Counted from the stretch's first letter, positions 31,259-41,300 are shown. The stretch: DNA of 64,000 bases from Rikenellaceae bacterium (GCA_015059955.1 SUZK01000009.1:1-64000), one strand, 5' to 3'. The notes: generated by a model from the letters alone, not told the origin. Program-made: numbers and translations.

Positions 31259-33805
31259 ATGAAAGGTTTAGTTAGAATCTTGTTTGTGGGCGTTGTCATG
31301 TTTGGCATAACGCTCGTTGCGCCACAAGAGGCAGAGGCTCAGATATTTAAGAAGCTCACCCAGGGTCTCGACAAGGTGAACAATACCATCGATAAGGTTA
31401 ACGACAAGGTCGAGGATGTCCTGGATGGCAACTTCGAAGGGCTCTTCAAGTCACGCAAGAATAAGAAGCAGAAAGAGGCGCAGCAGGGCGATGGTGAGGC
31501 CGCCTCTGAGGAGGATGTTGTGGAGTGGGACGAGAGCGACATGGAGGAGGTCGAGATGGAGTACCCCATACCTTTTGTAAGCGAAGATACGAGGTATATG
31601 CAACTTCCCTATATTGGCGATAATGCCATCTCGAGTGTCCACGACGGTGTCTTTGCCGTAAGTCGTAAAGGGGCATTCTCCTTCTGGAGGGTCACGGGCG
31701 AGAAGCTCTTCGACTTCGAGTGGGAGTTCTGCAACGAGAATCGCACATTTGGCGGTAACTTCCCGGAGTTTCATAATGGCGTTGTTGCGGCACGCAAGTA
31801 TGAGGGCATGTATAGCCGAGGTACGATACATCTGCTCTATCTCGATGGTCGCATCAAGGAGATGGACCCCGACTGGGAGCAGGTGTCGCAGTTCGAGGAT
31901 GGCTTAGCGGTGGTCACCGACAAGAGCAATTATAAAACCTCATACTTCTATATCAACATCATGGGTGAGAAGGTATTCCCTCATCTTAAAGTTAATGGCG
32001 ACGACGAATGGTCGATACGCCCTGTGCGCGATGGCCTGCGTGCCTATGCCGAAGGCTCCTACCGTTGGGGATATATCGACACCGAGGGTAACGTGGTGTT
32101 GGAGCCAAAGTATGGCGCTGCTGCCGACTTTAGCGAGGGCTATGCGTGGGTGTGCCTCAAGGATGACCCCAACTCACACCTGTCGAATGGCGAGATGGTG
32201 CTTATCAATACCGAGGGCGAGGTGCTCTTCCGCTCAGGTCGCAGGTGGTCGGGCTCCAACTTCAAGGGTGCATACCAGAACTATGTGTCGGATGTTGTCG
32301 ACGGCCGCTTCTATGTCCGTGGCGAGGAGTACTACCACTACTATGACACCAACTTCGAGCAGATTGGCATCGCCGAGTACGGCACCCCATACTACAACGG
32401 CTTGGCCTACATCGCACCTGCGGTAGATATGGATTGTGATGTCTGTATCGTCGATACCGACTTTGAGGTCGTTAGAAGGCTTAAGGATGATATGATGTTT
32501 GCAACGGACCTACGCGCCTTTCCACGCTTCACCTCGTTAGGTGTGGCTACCGTCCACGATAAGTCGGTCAGCTCCTATGTCATCACCCCATCGGGAGGTG
32601 TCCTCCTCGACTCCTACGAGGAGGAGGGCGACTATATGAATAGCTTCTGGCAGTATACCGAGTCGGGCATGATGCGCATCACGGACATCAGACTCGATGA
32701 CACAAGATATCAAGGTATCTGCAACAGGTCGGGTGAGATGGAGTGGCTCTTTGGTGAGGAGCCCAAGAAGGATGCCGTGGATGTCGACCAGCCACCAATT
32801 GGCCCTATACAGGAGGAGACGATGACCTACTTCGTCACTGTCAAGTGCGAGCCTGAGGAGGGTGGTAGTGCAGTGGTCTCTCCAAGTGGCAGGTTCTTAT
32901 ATGGCCAGGAGGCCGTGCTTAATGCTACACCCAACGAGGGTTGGGCTGTAACCTATATCGACGTTGGTGAGGACTATATAGGCACTATTCCGGAGTTGGG
33001 CAAGCCCTTCTATGTAACCGAGTATATGGATATTACGGTGCACTTTGCCAAGGAGGATGAGCAACAAGCACCCCCTGTGACCAACACCTTTGCTGGTGTC
33101 AAGAGCTACGATATCTGCGATGAGTATGCTGTCGATGTTACCATATATGCCGAGCTCAGCTCTTCGGCCGATATAGCAACGCCCTATGGCGACAATACGT
33201 ATGGCTTTATCGTTGCGATGTTTGACCCCACGCACCGCTTCGTAACCAAGAACCTCGCCACATATATCTTTGCTTCGCCATTCAAGGTGCACTCGTACCA
33301 GTATGACGCGGAGAACGATTGTCGATGGTTGGTTGTCGATGGTGGTAGCTATACGTTTGGTGATTTGAAGCTTATACCTAACGATGACAACGGCTTAGGT
33401 CAGCTTATGTTTAGCATGATGCTCGCCTTCGACGGTTATAGTTCGCCCGTTATCACTCCGCGCCACTACCGTATCGAGATGCTCGACTTCGACCCTAAGA
33501 CGGGTGAGTTCACATGCGGTAGGTTGCAGACCTACTCTCCGATGTATGGCTGGTTGTGGGGTGGCGACAAGCGCCTTACGAAGAAGTCTAAGGGTATGTT
33601 CGTCACGGTCACCGACCGCGGTGTCCCCGAGGACCTCTTCGAGGGTACGAGGATGAAGTGCACGAAGAGGCGTGACGACATCTGGTGGTTCCCACCTCTC
33701 GAGTGGTACGATGGCCAGCAGTCGGCGCTCGACAACGTGGTAGAGCAGATGGGCAAGGGCTATCGCGAGTATAAGTCGGAGTACGACACACTCTTTGGCA
33801 AGTAG
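31259..33805 (+). CDS. Secreted WG-repeat protein
   Basis: This 848-aa protein has an N-terminal signal peptide (to about residue 28, EAEAQ). A coiled, acidic stretch (to about 100) comes next, then several WG-type units (EGSYRWGYIDTEGNVVLEPKYGAAADFSEGYAWV), a divergent InlB-type B-repeat (about 520-600: YFVTVKCEPEEGGSAVVSPSG...NATPNEGWAVTYIDVG) and a C-terminal unknown domain. WG repeats form beta-propeller-like or elongated structures on cell surfaces. Its role is unknown. Confidence 0.75.
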   Translation: MKGLVRILFVGVVMFGITLVAPQEAEAQIFKKLTQGLDKVNNTIDKVNDKVEDVLDGNFEGLFKSRKNKKQKEAQQGDGEAASEEDVVEWDESDMEEVEMEYPIPFVSEDTRYMQLPYIGDNAISSVHDGVFAVSRKGAFSFWRVTGEKLFDFEWEFCNENRTFGGNFPEFHNGVVAARKYEGMYSRGTIHLLYLDGRIKEMDPDWEQVSQFEDGLAVVTDKSNYKTSYFYINIMGEKVFPHLKVNGDDEWSIRPVRDGLRAYAEGSYRWGYIDTEGNVVLEPKYGAAADFSEGYAWVCLKDDPNSHLSNGEMVLINTEGEVLFRSGRRWSGSNFKGAYQNYVSDVVDGRFYVRGEEYYHYYDTNFEQIGIAEYGTPYYNGLAYIAPAVDMDCDVCIVDTDFEVVRRLKDDMMFATDLRAFPRFTSLGVATVHDKSVSSYVITPSGGVLLDSYEEEGDYMNSFWQYTESGMMRITDIRLDDTRYQGICNRSGEMEWLFGEEPKKDAVDVDQPPIGPIQEETMTYFVTVKCEPEEGGSAVVSPSGRFLYGQEAVLNATPNEGWAVTYIDVGEDYIGTIPELGKPFYVTEYMDITVHFAKEDEQQAPPVTNTFAGVKSYDICDEYAVDVTIYAELSSSADIATPYGDNTYGFIVAMFDPTHRFVTKNLATYIFASPFKVHSYQYDAENDCRWLVVDGGSYTFGDLKLIPNDDNGLGQLMFSMMLAFDGYSSPVITPRHYRIEMLDFDPKTGEFTCGRLQTYSPMYGWLWGGDKRLTKKSKGMFVTVTDRGVPEDLFEGTRMKCTKRRDDIWWFPPLEWYDGQQSALDNVVEQMGKGYREYKSEYDTLFGK

Positions 33806-33828
33806 AGCTACTTCGCAACACCTGATAT

Positions 33829-33866
33829 AGAGATGCTTGACATTCGTGTCGGGCATCTCTTGTTTT
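33829..33866 (+). terminator. Terminator of WG-repeat gene
   Basis: A continuous 14-bp stem (AGAGATGCTTGACA with TGTCGGGCATCTCT) closed by the tetraloop TTCG is followed by TGTTTT. Confidence 0.85.
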
Positions 33867-33968
33867 ACTGAAAAACCAACATCTCACCAAAAGTCGCCAT
33901 TTCAAACATTAATCCCGCCATTTCCTACAATATGGCTCGATTTGCTTGTTTTCGGTGCTGTTGCTGCC

Positions 33969-33976
33969 TACCTTTG
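33969..33976 (+). promoter_or_regulatory. Promoter -7 box of Sel1-TonB_C gene
   Basis: TACCTTTG, 28 bp before the start at 34005; a TTTG at 33941 lies 24 bp upstream. Confidence 0.6.
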
Positions 33977-34004
33977 TGTACAGAAACCGTAAAACACAAA
34001 CAAT

Positions 34005-35636
34005 ATGAAAAGACTATTAACTACTCTAACACTTGCCATGCTAACCCTTGGTGTAGCATCGGCGACCAACCCCTCATCGAGGGCTGTAAATCAATTTAGT
34101 AAGCACGAGACGCTCTTAAAACAGGGGAAAAACAAGAAGGCGTACAGGATGTTGCGCAGGTCGGCTAAGGGAGGCTACGCTGAGGCGCAGCACACCTTGG
34201 GCAGTGACTATGAAACGGGCTGCTTTGTGAAGTATAGCATCCGTAAGGCGGTGAAGTGGTGGAAGAGGGCTGCTGCGCAAGACCACCCCGAAGCCCAGTA
34301 TGACTTGGGACGCCACTATTTCTACAATGCAGATAAGGCGAAGGGTGTCAAGTGGTTTCAGAGGTCTGCCGCTAAGGGATATCCCGATGCGCAGTATGAG
34401 CTTGGTTTGCGCTATTGTGAGGGTAAGTATGTCAAGTGTGACACTCTCAAGGCCGTAGAGCTTTGGCGTTTGGCCGCTAATCAGGGTCACAAGCAGGCAG
34501 AGTCGAATGCTCTCTTCTTTGGCACAAAGCTCGATAAGAGGGAGAGCGATGCTGAGAAGGCCGTATTGTGGTATTTCGATGCTGCCTCGCAGGGACATGC
34601 TGCTGCACAATACGAGTTGGCATGTTGCTATGCCGAGGGCAAGGGCGTTACGCGCAATAACATCTTGGCTCATTCATGGTGGCAGAAGGCAGCCCAGCAG
34701 GGACACCCAGAAGCGCAGTATGAGTTGGGCTGTTGCTATGCGTATGGCAGGGGTGTCGTGTATGATTATTCTACGGCTGTAAAGTGGTGGAAAAAGGGTG
34801 CCGAGCGTGGCGTTGCCATGGCACAATATGAACTTGGACGCTGCTATGCCGATGGTAGAGGTGTGTCGTACGACAATGCCGAGGCTGCGAAGTGGTGGCG
34901 TAAGGCTGCTGAGCAGGGTGTTGCCATGGCGCAGTATGAGTTGGGATGTTGCTATGCTAAGGCTGAAGGCGTGTCGTACGACTATGCTGAGGCTGCGAAG
35001 TGGTGGCGTAAGGCAGCCGAGCAGGGCATTGCCATGGCGCAGTATGAGTTGGGCCTATGCTACACCATAGGATATGGCGTGGAACAAGATTATGCCGAGG
35101 CTGTAACGTGGTTAAGGAGGGCTGCCGTGCAGGATGTTGCCGAGGCGCAATACCAACTTGGCCGTTGCTATGCCGAGGGCAGAGGTGTTGAACAGAATAC
35201 CGAAGAGGCTGCAAAGTGGTGGGGTAGGGCCGCTGAGCAGGGTGTTGCCAAGGCACAATATGCGTTGGGACGTCTCTATGCCGATGGCACTGCGCCCGAT
35301 CTTGCCGATGTGGTATATGAGTTGTATTTGGTGGAGCAGATGCCAAAGTTCAGGGGCGGTTCAATAGAGAATTTTAGACGTTGGGTGATGGGTATGGTTA
35401 AGTATCCCCAGCTGGCATTAGAGAATGGTATACAGGGTGTTGTTAACGTTAGCTTTGTTGTTGATGAGCGTGGTGATGTCATTCGTGTTAGGGTGCTTAA
35501 GTCTCCCGATCCAGTACTCTCAGAGGCGGCCATTTCGGTGATTATGAGGTCTCCAAAGTGGACTCCTGGTATGCAAGGTGGCAAAGCAGTAAAGGTGAGC
35601 TATAATATCCCTATTTCATTTAAGATTCAAAATTAG
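34005..35636 (+). CDS. Sel1-repeat protein with C-terminal TonB domain
   Basis: This 543-aa protein has a signal peptide (1-20). About ten Sel1 repeats follow (from about 35 to 430; units such as AQYELGCCYAYGRGVVYDY and KWWRKAAEQG with small variations), with several internal copies nearly identical to each other. A C-terminal TonB_C-type domain (about 450-543; GVVNVSFVVDERGDVIRVRVLKSPDP) completes it. The Sel1 part should form a protein-binding solenoid and the TonB_C domain suggests contact with an outer-membrane receptor. The combination is unusual. Confidence 0.8.
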   Translation: MKRLLTTLTLAMLTLGVASATNPSSRAVNQFSKHETLLKQGKNKKAYRMLRRSAKGGYAEAQHTLGSDYETGCFVKYSIRKAVKWWKRAAAQDHPEAQYDLGRHYFYNADKAKGVKWFQRSAAKGYPDAQYELGLRYCEGKYVKCDTLKAVELWRLAANQGHKQAESNALFFGTKLDKRESDAEKAVLWYFDAASQGHAAAQYELACCYAEGKGVTRNNILAHSWWQKAAQQGHPEAQYELGCCYAYGRGVVYDYSTAVKWWKKGAERGVAMAQYELGRCYADGRGVSYDNAEAAKWWRKAAEQGVAMAQYELGCCYAKAEGVSYDYAEAAKWWRKAAEQGIAMAQYELGLCYTIGYGVEQDYAEAVTWLRRAAVQDVAEAQYQLGRCYAEGRGVEQNTEEAAKWWGRAAEQGVAKAQYALGRLYADGTAPDLADVVYELYLVEQMPKFRGGSIENFRRWVMGMVKYPQLALENGIQGVVNVSFVVDERGDVIRVRVLKSPDPVLSEAAISVIMRSPKWTPGMQGGKAVKVSYNIPISFKIQN

Positions 35637-35655
35637 AGATGCATGTAAATTCAAT

Positions 35656-35695
35656 ATGAAAGATGGGCGTTGTCGTGGACAGCGCCCTCTTTCAT
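35656..35695 (+). terminator. Terminator of Sel1-TonB_C gene
   Basis: A stem ATGAAAGA(T)GGGCG...CGCCCTCTTTCAT has a further inner TGTC/GACA pairing. Confidence 0.7.
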
Positions 35696-35746
35696 TAAGC
35701 ATCCATATCTTTGCTCTCTTATCTTTGCTCTTTCATCTTTTTTTCG

Positions 35747-35754
35747 TACCTTTG
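35747..35754 (+). promoter_or_regulatory. Promoter for U32/methyltransferase/CHR run
   Basis: TACCTTTG, 20 bp before the start codon at 35775. This argues that the real start is 35775 or 35778, not the earlier ATG at 35670. Confidence 0.7.
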
Positions 35755-35774
35755 TACAATACATACCACCATTG

Positions 35775-37613
35775 ATGATGACTGCAAAAAAGAGATATAT
35801 CGAGTTGCTCTCACCTGCACGCGACTATAACGCCGCCATCGCTGCCATTGACTGCGGCGCCGATGCGCTATACATAGGCGCTGAGAGCTTTGGCGCTCGC
35901 CGTGGCGCAACGAACTCCACCGACGACATAGCGCGCGTGGTCGACTATGCCCATCTCTTTGGTGTCAAGGTCTTCGTAACGCTCAACACCGTCATCTATG
36001 AGGGTGAGTTGCAGCGTGCCGAGACCCTCGCACGTCGCCTTGTCGATGTAGGTGTCGACGCCCTTATAGTGCAGGATATGGCATACCGCGAGATGAACCT
36101 CCCCATAGCGCTACACGCATCTACGCAGGTGTGTAACATGACACCAGAGGGTGCGCGCTTCCTCGAGGAGTGTGGCTTCGAGCGTGTCATCTTGGAGCGC
36201 GCCCTGTCGCTCGACGAGATTAGGGAGATACGCCGGGCTACCACCGTCGACCTCGAGTGCTTTGTGCATGGAGCTATATGCGTGGGCCATAGTGGTCGTT
36301 GCTATCTCTCGCGTTCGCAGTCACCACGTTCCGGAAACCGTGGCGAGTGCTCGCAGCCCTGCCGCCTTACGTACGACCTTGTGACGGCTCGTGGCGAGAA
36401 GCTCATCAAGGGCAAACATCTGCTCTCGGTCAAAGACTTCGACCTCTCGGCACGCATAGGCGAGCTTATCGACGCTGGTGTAATGTCGTTTAAGATTGAG
36501 GGTCGCCTCAAGGATGATAACTATATTAAGAATGTGGTCAGCTACTACCGCCGTAAGATAGATGAGGCCATTGCTGTGCGCCCCGACTGCCAGCGCTCAT
36601 CGGTGGGTCGCTCCGAGATAGAGTTCACGCCCGACCCCAAGAAGAGCTTTACGCGCGATGGAGGCGAGTATATGTTTATGGGCAAGCGTGCCGGTGTCGC
36701 CTCGTTCAATACCCCCAAGGCCGTAGGCGAGTATATAGGCTCGGTAGCCGTTGTAGGTCGTCGCGACCTGCGCATTGTCAGCCGTGTGCCGCTGAGTGCT
36801 GGCGATGGGCTCTGCTTCACCTCGGGCGAGGGCATCATAGGCACCAACGTAAACCGCGTCGAGGGCAATACGATTGTCCCCAACCGCATGGAGGGCATCA
36901 AGGCGGGCATGGAGATATATCGCAACTACGACCACCGCTTCACGCAGTCTGTGGAGCGTAGCCGCACACGCCGTGCCATAGATGTGAGGTGTAGCATTGC
37001 GCTCTCTGCTAACCACATAACAGCCACATATAGCGATGATTACGGCCATAGCATCACCGTCGAGCGAGATGCAACGCTCGACATGTCGAAGAGCGCCGCG
37101 AAGATGCGTGCCGTTGCCGAGGAGCAGATGGCAAAGAGTGGCGATACCATCTTTCGCGTTACGGCTGTCGAAGTTGTGGGTGCCGAGTGGTTTGCTACTG
37201 CGAAGCTCCTTGCCGAGATACGCCGCGAGGCGCTGTCGCTGCTTGCGGCACAACGTGTCGATATGCACCGCCCAAAGCCATACTTGCGTGGCGAGAGTGT
37301 CGATGCCCAGTACCCTTTAAAGCGCCTTACGCCGCAGCACAATGTCGTCAACTCGCTCTCGCGCCGCTTCTACCTGCGCCACGGTGTCGAGCATATCGTC
37401 GAGGGATTGGATAGCTGGTCGTCTACCGTTGGCGAGAGGGTCATGGAGTCGAGCTACTGCATACGCCGCGAGATTGGCGAGTGCCTGAAAAAGGGCTCGA
37501 AACTACGTGATGCGCTCTACTTGGAGCATGGCCACCACCGCTACCGCCTCGACTTCGACTGCGCCAAGTGCCGCATGTTGCTCGTCGACTGCACCACAAA
37601 CGATAATAGGTAA
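35775..37613 (+). CDS. U32 family peptidase, RlhA type
   Basis: This 612-aa protein has the peptidase U32 signature (GADALYIGAESFGARRGATNSTDDIARVV), the Cys-rich region CFVHGAICVGHSGRCYLS plus GNRGECSQPC, the SFKIEGRLKDDNYIKNVV segment and a long C-terminal extension, as in the E. coli 23S rRNA hydroxylation protein RlhA. RlhA-type members hydroxylate C2501 of 23S rRNA; others are collagenase-like. The methyltransferase neighbour supports the RNA-modification option, but proof is lacking. Confidence 0.75.
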   Translation: MMTAKKRYIELLSPARDYNAAIAAIDCGADALYIGAESFGARRGATNSTDDIARVVDYAHLFGVKVFVTLNTVIYEGELQRAETLARRLVDVGVDALIVQDMAYREMNLPIALHASTQVCNMTPEGARFLEECGFERVILERALSLDEIREIRRATTVDLECFVHGAICVGHSGRCYLSRSQSPRSGNRGECSQPCRLTYDLVTARGEKLIKGKHLLSVKDFDLSARIGELIDAGVMSFKIEGRLKDDNYIKNVVSYYRRKIDEAIAVRPDCQRSSVGRSEIEFTPDPKKSFTRDGGEYMFMGKRAGVASFNTPKAVGEYIGSVAVVGRRDLRIVSRVPLSAGDGLCFTSGEGIIGTNVNRVEGNTIVPNRMEGIKAGMEIYRNYDHRFTQSVERSRTRRAIDVRCSIALSANHITATYSDDYGHSITVERDATLDMSKSAAKMRAVAEEQMAKSGDTIFRVTAVEVVGAEWFATAKLLAEIRREALSLLAAQRVDMHRPKPYLRGESVDAQYPLKRLTPQHNVVNSLSRRFYLRHGVEHIVEGLDSWSSTVGERVMESSYCIRREIGECLKKGSKLRDALYLEHGHHRYRLDFDCAKCRMLLVDCTTNDNR

Positions 37614-37618
37614 TCACG

Positions 37619-38503
37619 ATGATAAAGCAACTAACACCCACAATTGCAGATTATGAGCTTCTCGACACTGGTGATGGCGAGAAGTTAGAGCGCTTCGGCA
37701 ACTATGTAGTGCGCCGCCCTGAGCCTCAGGCAATATGGCATAAGAGCCTCGACGATAGGGCGTGGCTGGGGGCCGATGCCTCGTTTTTGCGCGATGCGAA
37801 GAGTGAGGAGCGTGGCGAGTGGCGCATGAAGCCCTCGATGCCCTCGCGCTGGCAGGTGCGCTTCAACTATAAGGATATGCACCTCTCTATGCGCCTGGCA
37901 CTCACCTCTTTCAAGCACGTTGGCATCTTCCCTGAGCAGGCTGCCAACTGGGAGTTTATCTACGACACTATCCATGAGCTTCGCGCCTCGGGCATCGAGC
38001 GCCCCAAGGTCCTAAATCTCTTTGCCTATACGGGAGGTGCTACGCTCGCTGCGCGCTCGGCAGGGGCAGATGTGACACACGTAGACTCCGTGAAGCAGGT
38101 TGTGACATGGTCGCGCGAGAATATGGAGTCGTCGGGACTGGATGGCGTGCGCTGGATTGTCGAGGATGCCACAAAATTCGTTGAGCGCGAGGTGCGCCGC
38201 GGCAATAGGTATCACGGCATAATCCTTGACCCTCCGGCCTATGGTCGTGGTGCCAATGGCGAGAAGTGGGTCTTGGAGGATGATATATGCAATATGCTTG
38301 AGCAGTGCTCCAAGCTCCTTGAGGGCGATAACGCCTTCTTGGTTCTCAACCTCTACTCCATGGGTCTCTCGTCGATGCTTGCCCGCACAGCGGTGCATCA
38401 GGCCTTTGGCGAACCTAAGATGGAGCAGATGGGAGAGCTCTACTTCGAGGACCGCAGCGCCAAGCAGATACCCTTTGGCACCTACTATCGCTTCCGTAGA
38501 TAG
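37619..38503 (+). CDS. RlmI/RlmK-like SAM-dependent methyltransferase
   Basis: This 294-aa protein has an N-terminal RNA-binding-like part and a Rossmann methyltransferase domain with VLNLFAYTGGATLAA (SAM motif I) and ILDPPAYGRG (catalytic motif). Such enzymes methylate cytosine/guanine in rRNA. It starts 5 bp after the U32 gene, so the two are probably cotranscribed and act on ribosomal RNA. Confidence 0.75.
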   Translation: MIKQLTPTIADYELLDTGDGEKLERFGNYVVRRPEPQAIWHKSLDDRAWLGADASFLRDAKSEERGEWRMKPSMPSRWQVRFNYKDMHLSMRLALTSFKHVGIFPEQAANWEFIYDTIHELRASGIERPKVLNLFAYTGGATLAARSAGADVTHVDSVKQVVTWSRENMESSGLDGVRWIVEDATKFVEREVRRGNRYHGIILDPPAYGRGANGEKWVLEDDICNMLEQCSKLLEGDNAFLVLNLYSMGLSSMLARTAVHQAFGEPKMEQMGELYFEDRSAKQIPFGTYYRFRR

Positions 38504-38511
38504 CATCGATA

Positions 38512-39054
38512 ATGCGTGGTTTGCTCGATATATTTTGCTCTTTTCTGAAGATTGGCGCCTTCACCTTTGGTGGCGGCTATGCCATGATACCCATCATACA
38601 GCATGAGGTCATCGTACGTCGTCGCTGGCTCGACGATGCCACGTTTGGCGATTTGCTTACCCTTGCACAGGCGGCACCAGGCCCCATATCGCTTAATACG
38701 GCGGTCTTCGTGGGGTATAAGCAGCGCGGCTACTGGGGCGCTTTGGCTGCTATCATGGGTGTTGTGCTCCCCTCGTTTCTCATTATTTTGTTGGTCGCCA
38801 TCTTCTTTGCGGGCATGAGGGATAATGCGTGGGTCGATGCCGCGTTTCGTGGTATGCGCCCTGCTGTTGTGGCACTTATCGTCGCACCCATCGTGGGCCT
38901 CGCTCGAGGTATGCATTGGACGCTTATAGGTGTGGCTGCGGCAACGTCGCTCGTTGTCTGGTATTTCGGCATCTCGCCCGTGTGGCTGCTTATGGTTGCG
39001 GCTGTGGTAGGCCTTCTATGGGCTGCATATAGAGGAAGGAGGGTGGAGCGATGA
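38512..39054 (+). CDS. Chromate transporter family (CHR), short subunit 1
   Basis: This 180-aa membrane protein has about six helices. It starts with an N-terminal GAFTFGGGYAMIPIIQHEV and contains LLTLAQAAPGPISLNTAVFVGYK, the CHR (ChrA) half-domain signature. The gene pair with 39051 encodes two short CHR proteins, which work together as the long ChrA would. The transported ion in this genus is not known; chromate need not be the native substrate. Confidence 0.85.
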   Translation: MRGLLDIFCSFLKIGAFTFGGGYAMIPIIQHEVIVRRRWLDDATFGDLLTLAQAAPGPISLNTAVFVGYKQRGYWGALAAIMGVVLPSFLIILLVAIFFAGMRDNAWVDAAFRGMRPAVVALIVAPIVGLARGMHWTLIGVAAATSLVVWYFGISPVWLLMVAAVVGLLWAAYRGRRVER

Positions 39055-39611
39055 TAGTAACTCTTCTTCACCTCTTCGTCAGCTACCTGAAGATAGGCTT
39101 CTTTGGCTTTGGCGGTGGCTATGCTATGCTCTCGTTGATACATAGTGAGGTTGTTGTACATAACGGCTGGCTCACGAATGGCGAGTTCTCGGATATTGTC
39201 GCCATCTCGCAGATGACACCAGGCCCTATCGCCATCAACTCGGCAACATATATCGGCTACGAGGTGGCGGGCGTCGCAGGTTCTGTTGTGGCTACCATCG
39301 CCGTATGCTTGCCGGCGCTTACCATCATGATGCTCCTCACGCGCTTCTTCATACGGTTGCATGATAATTGCTATGTTAGGGGTGTTGTCGCGGGCATGAA
39401 GCCTGTCGTTATAGGTATGATTATGGCGGCGGCACTGCTGCTCATCTTCCCCCACTCGGCAGATGGTCGTAGCTTTATTGATGGCTGGAGCTGGGCTATA
39501 TTCCTCTTGGCTCTTGTCGCCTCGGCACGCAAGGTAAACCCCATCTTGCTTATCGTGCTATCGGCTGTTGCTGGCATCGCCATCTATGGCCCATGGCAGA
39601 GTTTGTTCTAA
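39051..39611 (+). CDS. Chromate transporter family (CHR), short subunit 2
   Basis: This 186-aa partner of the previous gene has GFFGFGGGYAMLSLIHSEV and DIVAISQMTPGPIAINSATYIG. The start codon overlaps the stop of the first subunit (ATGA), so translation is coupled. The two halves are oppositely oriented copies and form the complete transporter. Confidence 0.85.
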   Translation: MIVTLLHLFVSYLKIGFFGFGGGYAMLSLIHSEVVVHNGWLTNGEFSDIVAISQMTPGPIAINSATYIGYEVAGVAGSVVATIAVCLPALTIMMLLTRFFIRLHDNCYVRGVVAGMKPVVIGMIMAAALLLIFPHSADGRSFIDGWSWAIFLLALVASARKVNPILLIVLSAVAGIAIYGPWQSLF

Positions 39612-39675
39612 TCGCGCGCCAAATATTTATTGTCATAAATAATACGTTTTTGGCTCTACTTTGCAAATATTTTCC

Positions 39676-39683
39676 TATATTTG
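39676..39683 (+). promoter_or_regulatory. Promoter -7 box of glutamine synthetase
   Basis: TATATTTG, 49 bp before the start codon at 39732; TTTTTGG at 39647 lies 22 bp upstream. Confidence 0.65.
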
Positions 39684-39731
39684 TGCATAGAACCGCACAT
39701 TGCAGACGTTTAACCGATAATATTTCAGGCT

Positions 39732-41234
39732 ATGAAAAAGGAGTTAGAACTAAATCCCAATAAGGTTGTCGCCTTTTTGGGCAAGCCAGCAAAGGAGTTT
39801 ACTAAGGAGGATGTTGTGCGCTATATCACCGAGAACGACATCCGCATGGTCAACTTCATGTATCCTGCCGGTGATGGACGATTGAAGACCCTTAACTTCG
39901 TTATTAATAATGCGGCATACCTCGATGCTATACTCACCTGTGGTGAGCGTGTCGACGGCTCAAGCCTCTTCCCCTTTATCGAGGCTGGCAGCAGCGACCT
40001 CTATGTTGTGCCACGCTTCAGCACCGCCTTCCACGACCCCTTTGCAGAGATACCAACACTCACCATGCTCTGCTCCTTCTTCAATAAGGATGGCGAGCCT
40101 CTGGCCTCAGCACCACGCTATACGCTGCTCAAGGCATGTGCCGCCTTCGAGGAGGTCACAGGCATGCAGTTCGAGGCTATGGGCGAGTTGGAGTACTACG
40201 TCATTGCCGAGGACGAGGGCCTCTTCCCCGCTACCGACCAGAAGGGCTACCACGAGTCGGCGCCATATGCTAAGTTCAACGAGTTCCGCACCGAGTGCAT
40301 GGCATATATCGCACAGGCGGGTGGTCAGATTAAGTATGGCCACTCGGAGGTGGGTAACTTCTCCATCGACGGCCTTATATACGAGCAGAACGAGATAGAG
40401 TTCTTGCCTGTGGCGGCTCCCGATGCTGCCGACCAGCTCGTCATCGCCAAGTGGATTATCCGTAACTTGGCTTATCGATACGGCTTCGACGTGACGTTCG
40501 CGCCAAAGATTACCGCCGGTAAGGCAGGCTCGGGCCTCCATATACATATGCGTATTGTCAAGGATGGCAAGAATATGATGCTTGAGAATGGCGTATTGTC
40601 GCCTACGGCACGCCGTGCTATCGCCGGCATGATGGAGCTTGCGCCCTCTATCACAGCCTTTGGCAATACCAACCCTACGTCATACTTCCGCCTTGTGCCA
40701 CACCAGGAGGCGCCAACGAATATATGTTGGGGTGACCGCAACCGCTCGGTGTTGGTGCGTGTGCCACTGGGCTGGGCTGCTAAGAGCGATATGTGCCGCA
40801 TAGCCAACCCTTTAGAGAAGGAGTCGAAGTACGACACTTCGCAGAAGCAGACTGTGGAGATGCGCTCTCCCGATGGCTCGGCCGATGTCTACGAGCTTAT
40901 CGCGGGCTTGGCTGTTGCCTGCCGCTACGGCTTCGAGTTGGATAACGCTCTTGAGATTGCCGAGCGCACCTATGTAAATGTAAATATCCACCTCAAGGAG
41001 AATGCCGATAAATTGAAGGCTCTGGCTCAGCTCCCCGATAGCTGTGCCGCCTCGGCCGACTGCTTGGAGCGTCAGCGTGCGATTTTTGAGAGCCGTGGTG
41101 TCTTCAGCCCTGCGATGATTGATGGTGTGTTGAAGTCGTTGCGCTCGTTCGACGACCGCACACTGCGTGGCGATATAGGCAACGACCGCGAGCAGATGCT
41201 CAACCTTGTGCATAAGTACTTCCACTGCGGATAG
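39732..41234 (+). CDS. Glutamine synthetase
   Basis: This 500-aa enzyme has the type I-like domain order: beta-grasp N-terminus and catalytic core with GELEYYV and HSEVGNFSID (metal ligands), NEIEFLPVA, GSGLHIHM, and NTNPTSYFRLVPHQEAPTNICWGDRNRS for nucleotide and glutamate binding. It joins ammonia to glutamate with ATP. The class cannot be fixed exactly, and no Tyr adenylylation loop is obvious, so regulation is probably by other means. Confidence 0.9.
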   Translation: MKKELELNPNKVVAFLGKPAKEFTKEDVVRYITENDIRMVNFMYPAGDGRLKTLNFVINNAAYLDAILTCGERVDGSSLFPFIEAGSSDLYVVPRFSTAFHDPFAEIPTLTMLCSFFNKDGEPLASAPRYTLLKACAAFEEVTGMQFEAMGELEYYVIAEDEGLFPATDQKGYHESAPYAKFNEFRTECMAYIAQAGGQIKYGHSEVGNFSIDGLIYEQNEIEFLPVAAPDAADQLVIAKWIIRNLAYRYGFDVTFAPKITAGKAGSGLHIHMRIVKDGKNMMLENGVLSPTARRAIAGMMELAPSITAFGNTNPTSYFRLVPHQEAPTNICWGDRNRSVLVRVPLGWAAKSDMCRIANPLEKESKYDTSQKQTVEMRSPDGSADVYELIAGLAVACRYGFELDNALEIAERTYVNVNIHLKENADKLKALAQLPDSCAASADCLERQRAIFESRGVFSPAMIDGVLKSLRSFDDRTLRGDIGNDREQMLNLVHKYFHCG

Positions 41235-41264
41235 CATACCTCTTGGTTGCGATAATAATCCATT

Positions 41265-41300
41265 AGGGGCAGAACTCGTTAGGGTTTTGCTCCTTTTATT
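41265..41300 (+). terminator. Terminator of glutamine synthetase gene
   Basis: An 11-bp stem with two G-U pairs (41265-41275 with 41284-41294) is followed by TTTTATTTTTT. Confidence 0.65.
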
